From contig CADBQS010000006.1 of NCBI GenBank assembly GCA_902796915.1, forward strand, positions 1 to 34,681: a stretch of DNA of 34,681 nucleotides, written 5' to 3'. The notes under the pieces are model-generated. The model saw only the letters and a program-made list of their open reading frames with translations. It ran no database searches and had not been told where the DNA came from. The DNA is from an uncultured Ruminococcus sp. (GTDB taxonomy: Bacteria; Bacillota; Clostridia; Oscillospirales; Acutalibacteraceae). Of this stretch, positions 28,245-34,680 are shown in pieces; the stretch's first letter is position 1, and the number at the start of each line of letters is the position of its first letter. A program made the translations under genes and the position numbers.

Positions 28245-28270
28245 ATTATACCCCCACAAAATTTTGTCAA
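28245..28270 (-). promoter_or_regulatory. Promoter-like site with G5 tract and short spacer
   Basis: On the minus strand, perfect TTGACA (28270-28265) and perfect TATAAT (28250-28245) are only 14 bp apart; the spacer is nine bases followed by five G. It lies about 70 bp before the peptide start. Three more G would give a 17-bp spacer. Compare 29508-29536, which has the same plan with eight G. Confidence 0.65.
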
Positions 28271-28330
28271 TACTTTTTCCTAAAAAACTTAAATTATATT
28301 ATTTTTCACTTCTAAAAAAGATAATTTTAC

Positions 28331-28370
28331 AAAATAAAAATTACATTATCCTTTATAGTAGATAATGTAA
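28331..28370 (-). terminator. Terminator of the LRR gene
   Basis: On the minus strand TTACATTATC (28370-28361) and GATAATGTAA (28350-28341) form a 10-bp stem with a 10-nt loop, followed by TTTTTATTTT. Confidence 0.75.
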
Positions 28371-28388
28371 CAAATCTAATATTAACAT

Positions 28389-29402
28389 TTATAAATATTC
28401 GCTTACTTCGTATTCTGCCTTCCCAAATTTAAAAAACATTTTGTATCTATAGTTTTTATGTGTATTTTCTGGGACCAAAACTTTTACTTTTTTATCCTTA
28501 AATTTCCTACTAATATAAAAAGCTGTTTCTCCAATTTTAGGTGGTATATCATTTAAAAATCTTATTTCATCCAAAAAATTACAATATTCAAAAGCATCCC
28601 AACCAATATAATCTATATTATACGGAAAAACTATATTGTTTATATTATAACATCTAGAAAAAGCCTTGTCTCCTATACGCAAAAGAGAATTAGGAAAACC
28701 CACATTACTCAATGAATTGCAATTATAAAACCCTTTCTCCCCTATTGTCTCTATATTGCTACCTAATTGCACATTTTCTAAATTAACACAGTTTTGAAAC
28801 GTACCTACTTTAATTTCAGATATTCCATTAGGTATACTTATATTTTTTAAACTATAGCAATTATAGAATGAATATTGCCCCAGATTTATAAGACTATCGT
28901 ACAAATCTACATGCGTTAAGCTGTAACAATCCTCAAAACAATAATCAGATATTCCTTTCAGTCCTTCCGATAAATTAATTTCTTTTAATTTATAGCAACC
29001 ATAAAATGCACAATTCCCAATAAATTCAACACTAGATGGTAACTTCACTCTTTCTAATTTATCGCATTCAAAAAAGCTGTAATTACCTATTACTTTAATA
29101 TTACACTTTATATCTATACTTCTTAAATTACGACTTTCCTTAAATGCATTAGGTAAAATTCCTTTTATATAATATTCTATATCATCAAATAGCACTGATT
29201 CAGGAATTATTATCTCTCCATTATAACCATCTGATTTAAATGTAACATAAGCCTTGCTTTCTTCATCGTTAAAAACTACATAGCATATCCCATCTTTCTC
29301 AAAATTTTTTATTATTTTCACATCGTTTTCAACAGCATATGTTTTGTTAAAACATAATAAAGTCAATATCATAAAAAACATTTTAAATATAAATTTTTTC
29401 AA
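28389..29402 (-). CDS. Secreted BspA-type leucine-rich repeat protein
   Basis: 337 aa. An N-terminal signal peptide (MKKFIFKMFFMILTLLCF, ending near YAVE) leads into about nine repeats of roughly 23 residues of the LRR_5/BspA type, for example IKVIGNYSFFECDKLERVKL and INLGQYSFYNCYSLKNISI. Such proteins in gut and oral bacteria are surface or secreted binding proteins. There is no cell-wall anchor or dockerin. The start is TTG 29402 with AGGAGGG six bases upstream, the only well-placed SD. It is flanked by the two G-tract promoters but has no clear promoter of its own. The last repeat is followed by a short C-terminal strand, so it seems complete. Confidence 0.85.
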   Translation of the reverse strand: MKKFIFKMFFMILTLLCFNKTYAVENDVKIIKNFEKDGICYVVFNDEESKAYVTFKSDGYNGEIIIPESVLFDDIEYYIKGILPNAFKESRNLRSIDIKCNIKVIGNYSFFECDKLERVKLPSSVEFIGNCAFYGCYKLKEINLSEGLKGISDYCFEDCYSLTHVDLYDSLINLGQYSFYNCYSLKNISIPNGISEIKVGTFQNCVNLENVQLGSNIETIGEKGFYNCNSLSNVGFPNSLLRIGDKAFSRCYNINNIVFPYNIDYIGWDAFEYCNFLDEIRFLNDIPPKIGETAFYISRKFKDKKVKVLVPENTHKNYRYKMFFKFGKAEYEVSEYL

Positions 29403-29507
29403 TTTATTCCCTCCTCGTCAATTATTTTCATTATATTCAATAAATTACAATAATGATTACAGTATGTAAAATATTTATAAAAAACACAAAAAAACTTCAA
29501 AAAACTA

Positions 29508-29536
29508 TTGACATTTTTTCGAGGGGGGGGTATAAT
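29508..29536 (+). promoter_or_regulatory. Consensus promoter with G8 tract in the spacer
   Basis: Perfect TTGACA (29508-29513) and perfect TATAAT (29531-29536) are exactly 17 bp apart. The last eight spacer bases (29523-29530) are all G, in DNA that is otherwise strongly A/T. A change in G number would change spacer length, as in the phase-variable porA promoter of Neisseria. Confidence 0.8.
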
Positions 29537-29548
29537 GTACTTGTACAT
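29535..29548. promoter_or_regulatory. 14-bp palindrome at the predicted transcription start
   Basis: ATGTACTTGTACAT is a perfect dyad (6-bp arms, TT centre) that begins in the -10 element and covers the expected +1. It may be an operator or an RNA 5' hairpin; no regulator can be assigned. Confidence 0.45.
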
Positions 29549-29604
29549 AAAAACTACAAACAACAAAATATGTACAAAATTCATATTTTATAGGAGGAGA
29601 TTTT

Positions 29605-30090
29605 ATGATCGCAGCATTTACAAAAGGAGCAGACAAAATTTTGAAAGAAGCAAAAATTTACAAACACTCAAAGATGGGTTCAAACAATTTTCATTACTCT
29701 ACACAAAAAGAATTTGACGATGAAAAACCAATAGAATGGAAGTCAAATGGTAACCACAGTGTGGGATACTATAAAGCGCTCGAAAACTTGTACTGTTATC
29801 GTACTAGCTATAGGGGAAATGTTTTTATTGAGCATTATGTTGACCCCGATGATGCACATTCTAAAAAACTTACCGGCGAACATCTAAATGCTTACAAAGA
29901 GTACTCAGAAAAGAATGATAGACCAGAGGAAAGGTATTTGTTACTTTCTAAGGCCGAACTAGCTAAGGTTGAAGACGCTACATCTGCCGATGTATTCAAA
30001 GACAATTTAAAAATTGCGAAAATTGTTAATAAGCCTGCGTTTATGGGTGAATATTATCACGTTGATTACTATCCAAAATCTGAAAAATAA
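29605..30090 (+). CDS. Unknown 161-aa soluble protein under a G-tract promoter
   Basis: No family is recognised. The protein is hydrophilic and Lys/Glu/Tyr-rich, with no signal peptide or membrane helix. Notable stretches are an N-terminal FTKGADKILKEAKIYKH, an aromatic region SVGYYKALENLYCYRTSYRG, the acidic EHYVDPDDAHSKKLTGEH, and a C-terminal YYHVDYYPKSEK. The single Cys is in LYCYR. The start ATG has a very strong SD (AGGAGG, seven bases), so once transcribed it should be well translated. It is monocistronic, with the G8 promoter about 70 bp upstream and a hairpin terminator after it. It might act in immunity to the peptide nearby or as an independent effector; nothing in the sequence decides. 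Confidence 0.7.
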   Translation: MIAAFTKGADKILKEAKIYKHSKMGSNNFHYSTQKEFDDEKPIEWKSNGNHSVGYYKALENLYCYRTSYRGNVFIEHYVDPDDAHSKKLTGEHLNAYKEYSEKNDRPEERYLLLSKAELAKVEDATSADVFKDNLKIAKIVNKPAFMGEYYHVDYYPKSEK

Positions 30091-30102
30091 TTCCACATTG
30101 AA

Positions 30103-30137
30103 CAACCGTTTCATATATATGAAACGGTTGCCTCTTT
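30103..30137 (+). terminator. Terminator after the 161-aa gene
   Basis: CAACCGTTTCATA (30103-30115) and TATGAAACGGTTG (30118-30130) form a near-continuous palindrome, followed by CCTCTTT. The T tail is short. Confidence 0.6.
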
Positions 30138-30140
30138 ATA

Positions 30141-31133
30141 TCACTTCCCTTTATTTAATATATTATTATAAAAAGAAACAAAATTATTATTTTTAAAAAT
30201 TATATAATCTAAAAACTGACAGCCTGATTTTGTTAACTCTGACTTTAGTTTATCTACAAAAAGTACGTCATTCTTAGTGAAGTTGATAGTATCATTAATA
30301 CAATTATTTGCTAGTATTACGTAACTAGCATCCAATTCCTTAGACTTTGATACAACACTATCAATAAGCTTATTATCATAAGGATTAACATAATCCATAA
30401 ATATTATTTTAAGCTCAGAGTCCAAAAGAATTAAAACAAATTTTTCATTATTATCAGCAAATTTTGCCCTGATTATTTTACATACATCTTCAAACAATAG
30501 AGTTTTATTTAATGAAGAAAAATTATTTTCTTGTGAATAAATCTTTAATACCTCATAATATGTTTTTATTAATACAACTACATCATTACTTATATCTTTC
30601 ACATTTAAAAGTTCATCAACAGAAGCCTCAACTACATTAGTTAAAGAACCAAACCTATTAATAAGCTTACTTGCTAGCTCTTTAGCTTCTTCTTTAGAGT
30701 CTGTATATGTTAATATTAATTCTAATATTTCATTACTCTTAATTTTACTTTTAGAATCTAATAATATTTTATTTTTCAGTCTTTGGTTATGCTTTTCACC
30801 AATAGAAATTGATTTATCTATATTATTCTTCATTTCAAGATAACGTATAAAACTTTTTATTTCATCTTTTGCATGTGAAGAAAGCTTTTCAGGTACTTTT
30901 ATAAAACTATTGTCATTATTTATAGGAGCAGGCTCGTTTATTATACCAAGAAGATAATCTGAAGAAACGTTGAAGTATAAAGCTATCTTTTTTAGTGTTT
31001 CAACATCAGGTAAATTTACATTAAGTTCATAATGTGATATTGTTGCTACAGATACATTTAATAACTTAGCTAAATCTTTTTGTAATATACCTTTATCAGT
31101 TCTTAATTCTTGTATCCTATCACCTAAAGACAC
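30141..31133 (-). CDS. XRE DNA-binding domain fused to a degenerate RadC domain
   Basis: 330 aa. Residues 1-65 are an XRE/Cro-type helix-turn-helix (RIQELRTDKGILQKDLAKLL, VSVATISHYELNVNLPD). Residues about 116-190 resemble the helical N-terminal part of RadC (NEILELILTYT, FGSLTNVVEASVDELLNVKD). Residues about 215-325 align with the RadC JAB/MPN domain (KFVLILLDSELK, LDYIIFKNNNFVSF). The metal motif H-x-H-x-S-G with S-x2-D becomes N276-N-C278-I-N-D with T286-K-N-D289: both His are lost and only the Asp is kept, so hydrolase activity is unlikely. GTG 31133 has AAGGAGG seven bases before it. Inverted repeats upstream may be its operators. It is probably a transcription regulator whose RadC part senses or binds something; the target is unknown. 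Confidence 0.75.
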   Translation of the reverse strand: MSLGDRIQELRTDKGILQKDLAKLLNVSVATISHYELNVNLPDVETLKKIALYFNVSSDYLLGIINEPAPINNDNSFIKVPEKLSSHAKDEIKSFIRYLEMKNNIDKSISIGEKHNQRLKNKILLDSKSKIKSNEILELILTYTDSKEEAKELASKLINRFGSLTNVVEASVDELLNVKDISNDVVVLIKTYYEVLKIYSQENNFSSLNKTLLFEDVCKIIRAKFADNNEKFVLILLDSELKIIFMDYVNPYDNKLIDSVVSKSKELDASYVILANNCINDTINFTKNDVLFVDKLKSELTKSGCQFLDYIIFKNNNFVSFYNNILNKGK

Positions 31134-31195
31134 TTCGTTTCCTCCTTAACTAAAAGTAATATTAATTAAGATTATCACATTTATTTAAAAGAAAC

Positions 31196-31249
31196 ACTTG
31201 ATTTAAGAATTGCGATAATTTATAATATCAAGTATAGTAATTCTTAAAT
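31196..31249. promoter_or_regulatory. Nested inverted repeats upstream of the XRE-RadC gene
   Basis: ATTTAAGAATT (31201-31211) and AATTCTTAAAT (31239-31249) are perfect 11-bp inverted copies; inside and overlapping, ACTTGAT (31196-31202) pairs with ATCAAGT (31227-31233). They lie 60-115 bp before GTG 31133, where a promoter is expected. An operator for one of the two XRE proteins is plausible. Confidence 0.45.
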
Positions 31250-31303
31250 GAGATTCTATAAAAACACTTTCTAAATTATGATAAAAATTTTTAGACTTTA
31301 ACT

Positions 31304-31639
31304 TTATTTATCTTTTACTTTTACAACAGCTTTACTAAACTCAATTAAAATTTTTTCTGCACTTTCTAAAGTATCTTTATCAAATTTTTTTAATATTTCT
31401 GTTATAAATGAAATATCATTCTTATTATCATCTCCAAATAATATATAATCTGAAGTAACTCTTAAAGCCTTAGAAATTCTCATTAGCGTTGCAGCTGACA
31501 TTCCTTTTTGTCCTGTTTCTATATCGTATATAAATCTATCGCTTATATCGGAAAGTTCACTTAATTCTTCCCTTGACAACTTTAGGCTCTTTCTTAATTT
31601 ATATATCCTTTCTCCTACCTCTTTATTAAAATCATTCAT
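31304..31639 (-). CDS. XRE-family transcriptional regulator
   Basis: 111 aa. A helix-turn-helix spans about residues 7-62 (VGERIYKLRKSLKLSREELS, ISDRFIYDIETGQKGMSAAT). A short acidic helical tail (KFDKDTLESAEKILIEFSKA) is probably for dimerisation. No effector domain is seen. I chose ATG 31639 over GTG 31648 because the latter lies within the GGGTGA that serves as SD. It is in the same direction as the XRE-RadC gene, 170 bp upstream of it, so they may or may not share a transcript. Two dyads just upstream (31684-31712) may be its own operator. It is divergent from the ABC importer operon. Confidence 0.8.
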   Translation of the reverse strand: MNDFNKEVGERIYKLRKSLKLSREELSELSDISDRFIYDIETGQKGMSAATLMRISKALRVTSDYILFGDDNKNDISFITEILKKFDKDTLESAEKILIEFSKAVVKVKDK

Positions 31640-31683
31640 TACTATCACCCATTAATAGATTAACAACAATTTAGTTCAATAAA

Positions 31684-31712
31684 CATGATTATTGGTTCAT
31701 GATTACTATGAA
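31684..31712. promoter_or_regulatory. Two overlapping dyads, possible XRE operator
   Basis: CATGA (31684-31688) with TCATG (31697-31701), and TTCAT (31696-31700) with ATGAA (31708-31712). They lie 45-75 bp before the XRE start, a typical place for autoregulation. Confidence 0.3.
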
Positions 31713-31786
31713 TCTTTGCTATAAAAATTTATTGTGTCATAATTATAAATCATTCATCAATTTTTTACTTAAATATTTATTATTTT

Positions 31787-31820
31787 GTTATTATAGACAA
31801 TATCTATAATAACTTTTTTA
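31787..31820 (+). terminator. Terminator-like hairpin in the ABC operon leader
   Basis: GTTATTATAGA (31787-31797) and TCTATAATAAC (31803-31813) form a perfect 11-bp stem with a 5-nt loop, followed by TTTTTTA on the + strand only. The upstream gene runs the other way, so this either attenuates the ABC operon or is an orphan. The stem is all A/T except two pairs and is therefore weak. Confidence 0.45.
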
Positions 31821-31841
31821 TTTAATATAATTTGTGATATA

Positions 31842-31871
31842 AAACTTTAATTATACATACGATTAAAGTTT
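31842..31871 (+). other. Second leader hairpin before the ABC operon
   Basis: AAACTTTAAT (31842-31851) and ATTAAAGTTT (31862-31871) form a perfect 10-bp stem with a 10-nt loop, without a T run. It could be an operator dyad or RNA leader structure. Confidence 0.35.
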
Positions 31872-31959
31872 ATTGTATTTATAAAAGTTGCCTTTCACAA
31901 AAACTTATTATTAGAAATAAAATATTAAATAAGAAAAATTAATTAGGGGGGAGATTTTA

Positions 31960-32718
31960 ATGGATGAAGTTTTAAAACTAGAACATATTGTAAAAAAATA
32001 CCAATCTGATAATGGAGAAGTCTTATCTGTGGACGATGTTAGCTTTAACCTCAAACAAGGCGAATTTTTAAGCATCATTGGACCAAGTGGATGCGGTAAG
32101 TCTACTATTCTTTCTATAATAGCAGGAATCGAAAAAGCTACGCATGGTAAAGTTTACATAGACAATGAAGAAGTTGATGGACTAAATTCAAAGGTAGCTT
32201 ATATGCTACAAAATGATAATCTGCTTGAATGGCGTAATGTTTATAAAAATATTATATTGGGGCTAGAGATACAAAATAAATGTAAAAAAGAAAATTTAGA
32301 ATATGTTGACAGACTTATAAAAACATATGGTCTCGAAGAATTTAAAATGAGCTATCCATCACAGTTATCCGGTGGAATGAAGCAAAGGGCTGCATTAATA
32401 CGTACACTTGCCATAAAACCTGAATTACTTCTTTTAGATGAAGCTTTTTCTGCTCTTGATTATCAGACAAGATTACAGGTTACAAATGACGTAAGGGAAA
32501 TACTCAAAAAAGAAAATAAATCTACAATCATGGTTACTCACGATATACCAGAAAGCATAAGTATGTCAGATAGAGTCATCGTACTTTCAAGTAGACCAGG
32601 TAAAATTAAAGATATTCATACTCTTGATTTTGATGGATGCGATAATCCTCTAAAAAGAAGAGCCCATCCAAAGTTTACTAAGTATTTTGATATATTGTGG
32701 GGTGAAATGATTGGATAA
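31960..32718 (+). CDS. ABC importer ATP-binding protein (SsuB/ThiZ/TauB type)
   Basis: 252 aa. Walker A GPSGCGKST, Q-loop MLQNDNLLEWRNV, signature LSGGMKQR, Walker B LLLLDEAFSALD and switch His in MVTHDIPES are all present, so it should be an active ATPase. Its family energises uptake of nitrate, taurine, sulfonates or thiamine pyrimidine precursors. The short C-terminal segment after the switch (SSRPGKIKDIHTLDF) is normal. The SD GGGGGGAG lies seven bases before ATG. It overlaps the permease gene by 8 bp. Substrate specificity resides in the binding protein and is unknown. Confidence 0.92.
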   Translation: MDEVLKLEHIVKKYQSDNGEVLSVDDVSFNLKQGEFLSIIGPSGCGKSTILSIIAGIEKATHGKVYIDNEEVDGLNSKVAYMLQNDNLLEWRNVYKNIILGLEIQNKCKKENLEYVDRLIKTYGLEEFKMSYPSQLSGGMKQRAALIRTLAIKPELLLLDEAFSALDYQTRLQVTNDVREILKKENKSTIMVTHDIPESISMSDRVIVLSSRPGKIKDIHTLDFDGCDNPLKRRAHPKFTKYFDILWGEMIG

Positions 32719-33535
32719 GGTTGAAATTATAGAATCTGAAGAAAGACGTAGATATTTAACTAAAAAAAGAAATAAAAAAATAGCAATAAGAAGTACTCAA
32801 ATACTCATACTTATTGCTTTAATTGCTGTATGGGAAATTTTTGCTGATTTAGGTATAATAGATGCTTTTATTATGAGCTCTCCATCAAGAATCTTAGATA
32901 CCTTTGCTCACCTTTCGTCAAATGGATTATTGCATCATCTTGAAGTAACCTTATACGAAACATTAGTAGGTTTCGGATTAGGAGTTATATTTGGTATTAT
33001 AATTGCTACCATACTTTGGTGGTCACCATTTCTTACTGCTGTATTTGAGCCTTACTTAGTTGTATTAAATAGCTTACCTAAAATTGCCCTTGGGCCTGTA
33101 ATTATCATTTGGATGGGTGCTGGAACTGGAGCTATTATATTTATGGCCATTGCTATATCTTTAATCGTTACCGTTATGGAGCTTCTAAACGGATTCCATG
33201 CAACTAATAAGAATAAGATTAAGATGGCACAAACTTTTTCGGCTACAAGAAGTCAAATTTTCTTTAAAATTGTATTTCCATCGAATCTTTCCACATTATT
33301 TAATTCCATGAAAGTAAATATAGGCTTATCATTGGTAGGCGTAATTGCCGGAGAATTCTTAGTTTCTAAGGCCGGACTTGGATATCTTATAGTTTATGGC
33401 GGTCAAGTATTTAAATTGGATTTAGTAATGGCTAGCGTAATTATACTAGCTTTGGTTGCAGCTCTTCTTTATGGGGCAGTTGAACTACTTGAAAATATCG
33501 TTATACGCTCTATTAATCATACTTCAAAAAAATAG
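32711..33535 (+). CDS. ABC importer permease (SsuC/ThiX type)
   Basis: 274 aa with about six membrane helices and a basic cytoplasmic N-terminus (SEERRRYLTKKRNKKIAIRS). The ATPase-coupling loop (EAA-like) is AQTFSATRSQIFFKIVFPSN. IGLSLVGVIAGEFLVSKAGLGYLI is typical of the nitrate/sulfonate/taurine permease group. The start is TTG 32711, with GGGGTG six bases before it, inside the end of the ATPase gene (translational coupling). It probably forms a homodimer with two ATPases. Confidence 0.92.
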   Translation: MDKVEIIESEERRRYLTKKRNKKIAIRSTQILILIALIAVWEIFADLGIIDAFIMSSPSRILDTFAHLSSNGLLHHLEVTLYETLVGFGLGVIFGIIIATILWWSPFLTAVFEPYLVVLNSLPKIALGPVIIIWMGAGTGAIIFMAIAISLIVTVMELLNGFHATNKNKIKMAQTFSATRSQIFFKIVFPSNLSTLFNSMKVNIGLSLVGVIAGEFLVSKAGLGYLIVYGGQVFKLDLVMASVIILALVAALLYGAVELLENIVIRSINHTSKK

Positions 33536-33561
33536 TCTTACTGTTTGGAGGGTTTATATAA

Positions 33562-34560
33562 ATGAAAAAATATTCTAAATTTTTTACTATACTTTTAATT
33601 CCTATAATGATAGCCATGATTTTTTCAGGTTGCTCGTCTAATGAATCACAAAATAAAAAGGTAAATTTATGCGAGGTTACTCATTCTATATTTTACGCAC
33701 CACAATATGTGGCAATCAATAAAGGCTTTTTTAGCGATGAAGGAATAGACATAACCTTAACTAACGGAGGCGGAAGCGATAAAGTTATGGCAGCCGTACT
33801 TTCTGATAATATGGATATTGGTTTGTCTGGTCCTGAAACATGTATATACGTATATAATGAAGGTAAAGAAGATTCACCTAAAGTATTTGCTCAATTAACA
33901 AAACGTGATGGTTCATTATTAATTTCAAGGGAAAATATCACTAATTTTAAATGGAATGATTTAAAAGGAAAAACTGTAATTCCCGGTCGTAAAGGTGGAG
34001 TTCCCTATATGGTACTCGAATACATATTAAAACAAAATGGATTAAATCCATCTAAAGATTTAGTTCTAGATGACAGTATTCAATTTGACTTAATGGCAAG
34101 TGCATTTAGTAATGGTACGGCAGATTTCGTTACGGCCTTTGAGCCTACTGCCTCTCAAATTGAAAAAATAGGTAAAGGATATATAGTTTCATCTCTTGGA
34201 ACTGCCAGTGGAGAAATTCCCTATACTGGATACATTGCAAAACAAAGTTACATAAATAATCATGAAGATATAATACAAGGCTTTACAAATGCTATAGCTA
34301 AAGCTCAAAAATGGGTAAACGAACATTCTGCACAAGAAATTGCTGAAGCAATATCCAGCCATTTTCCAGACACCGATGCTGATTCCCTAGCTGTATCGAT
34401 TAAAAATTATAAAGATATAGATGTATGGAATGCTACACCTGTAATGAAAGAAGAAAACTTTGACAGACTTCAAGACGTTATTATAAGCGCCGGAGAACTT
34501 ACTGATAAAGTTCCTTTCGATAATGTTGTTACAAATAAATTTGCTAATAAAGCAAAATAA
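33562..34560 (+). CDS. ABC importer substrate-binding lipoprotein (SsuA/THI5-like)
   Basis: 332 aa. The signal sequence ends in the lipobox IFSGC with Cys24 as the lipidated residue. The mature protein has the NMT1/THI5-like fold: VTHSIFYAPQYVAINKGFF, SDEGIDITLTNGGGSDKVMA, DIGLSGPETCIY, LKGKTVIPGRKGGVPY and ADFVTAFEPTASQ. This family binds thiamine precursors, sulfonates, taurine or nitrate; no ligand can be chosen by eye. A TPP riboswitch, which would point to thiamine, was not seen upstream. GGAGGG lies nine bases before ATG. It is the third gene, 26 bp after the permease, ending in a strong terminator. Confidence 0.9.
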   Translation: MKKYSKFFTILLIPIMIAMIFSGCSSNESQNKKVNLCEVTHSIFYAPQYVAINKGFFSDEGIDITLTNGGGSDKVMAAVLSDNMDIGLSGPETCIYVYNEGKEDSPKVFAQLTKRDGSLLISRENITNFKWNDLKGKTVIPGRKGGVPYMVLEYILKQNGLNPSKDLVLDDSIQFDLMASAFSNGTADFVTAFEPTASQIEKIGKGYIVSSLGTASGEIPYTGYIAKQSYINNHEDIIQGFTNAIAKAQKWVNEHSAQEIAEAISSHFPDTDADSLAVSIKNYKDIDVWNATPVMKEENFDRLQDVIISAGELTDKVPFDNVVTNKFANKAK

Positions 34561-34570
34561 TAATTCAAGT

Positions 34571-34602
34571 AAAAACCACACATTAATTTGTGTGGTTTTT
34601 TG
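34571..34602 (+). terminator. Terminator of the ABC importer operon
   Basis: A perfect 12-bp stem, AAAAACCACACA (34571-34582) with TGTGTGGTTTTT (34589-34600), and a 6-nt loop. Its 3' end touches the right terminal repeat. Confidence 0.9.
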
Positions 34603-34680
34603 TATATAGAAAACCACGCGATAGTCGCGTGGTTCTAAAAAGGTTAACCGGTGAAAAAACAGCCTAGTGTGCTAAACTGA
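34600..34680. repeat. Right copy of 81-bp terminal inverted repeat
   Basis: Exact reverse complement of 1-81, including the palindrome ACCACGCG-ATAGT-CGCGTGGT. It starts where the terminator of the ABC operon ends, mirroring the left copy, which also starts next to a terminator. One extra base (34681) lies beyond. Confidence 0.85.

Larger units (their letters stand above)
31640..31959. other. Divergent intergenic region, XRE / ABC importer
   Basis: 320 bp without a gene. It holds overlapping dyads at 31684-31712, a possible + strand promoter TTGCTA (31716-31721) with a 16-bp spacer and CATAAT (31738-31743), a terminator-like hairpin at 31787-31820, a second hairpin at 31842-31871, and the strong SD with a G6 run (31946-31951) of the ATPase gene. 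I found no TPP, SAM or other riboswitch core that I recognise. Confidence 0.5.

Noticed and set aside
28389-29402. LRR repeats as a CRISPR or DNA tandem repeat
   Set aside because: The periodicity is at protein level with diverged codons; there is no identical DNA repeat or spacer.
29399-29717. Two short open frames across the G8 promoter region
   Set aside because: They overlap the promoter and 5' leader of the 161-aa gene and lack SD sites; the frame at 29605 has a far better start.
31946-31951. G6 run before the ABC ATPase as a further phase-variable site
   Set aside because: It forms the Shine-Dalgarno sequence at the proper distance from ATG and is not within a promoter spacer; slippage is possible but nothing else supports it.
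31750-31959. TPP riboswitch for a THI5-like importer
   Set aside because: I do not see the conserved TPP core (CTGAGA and the matching helices); the region is nearly all A/T and only simple hairpins are present.
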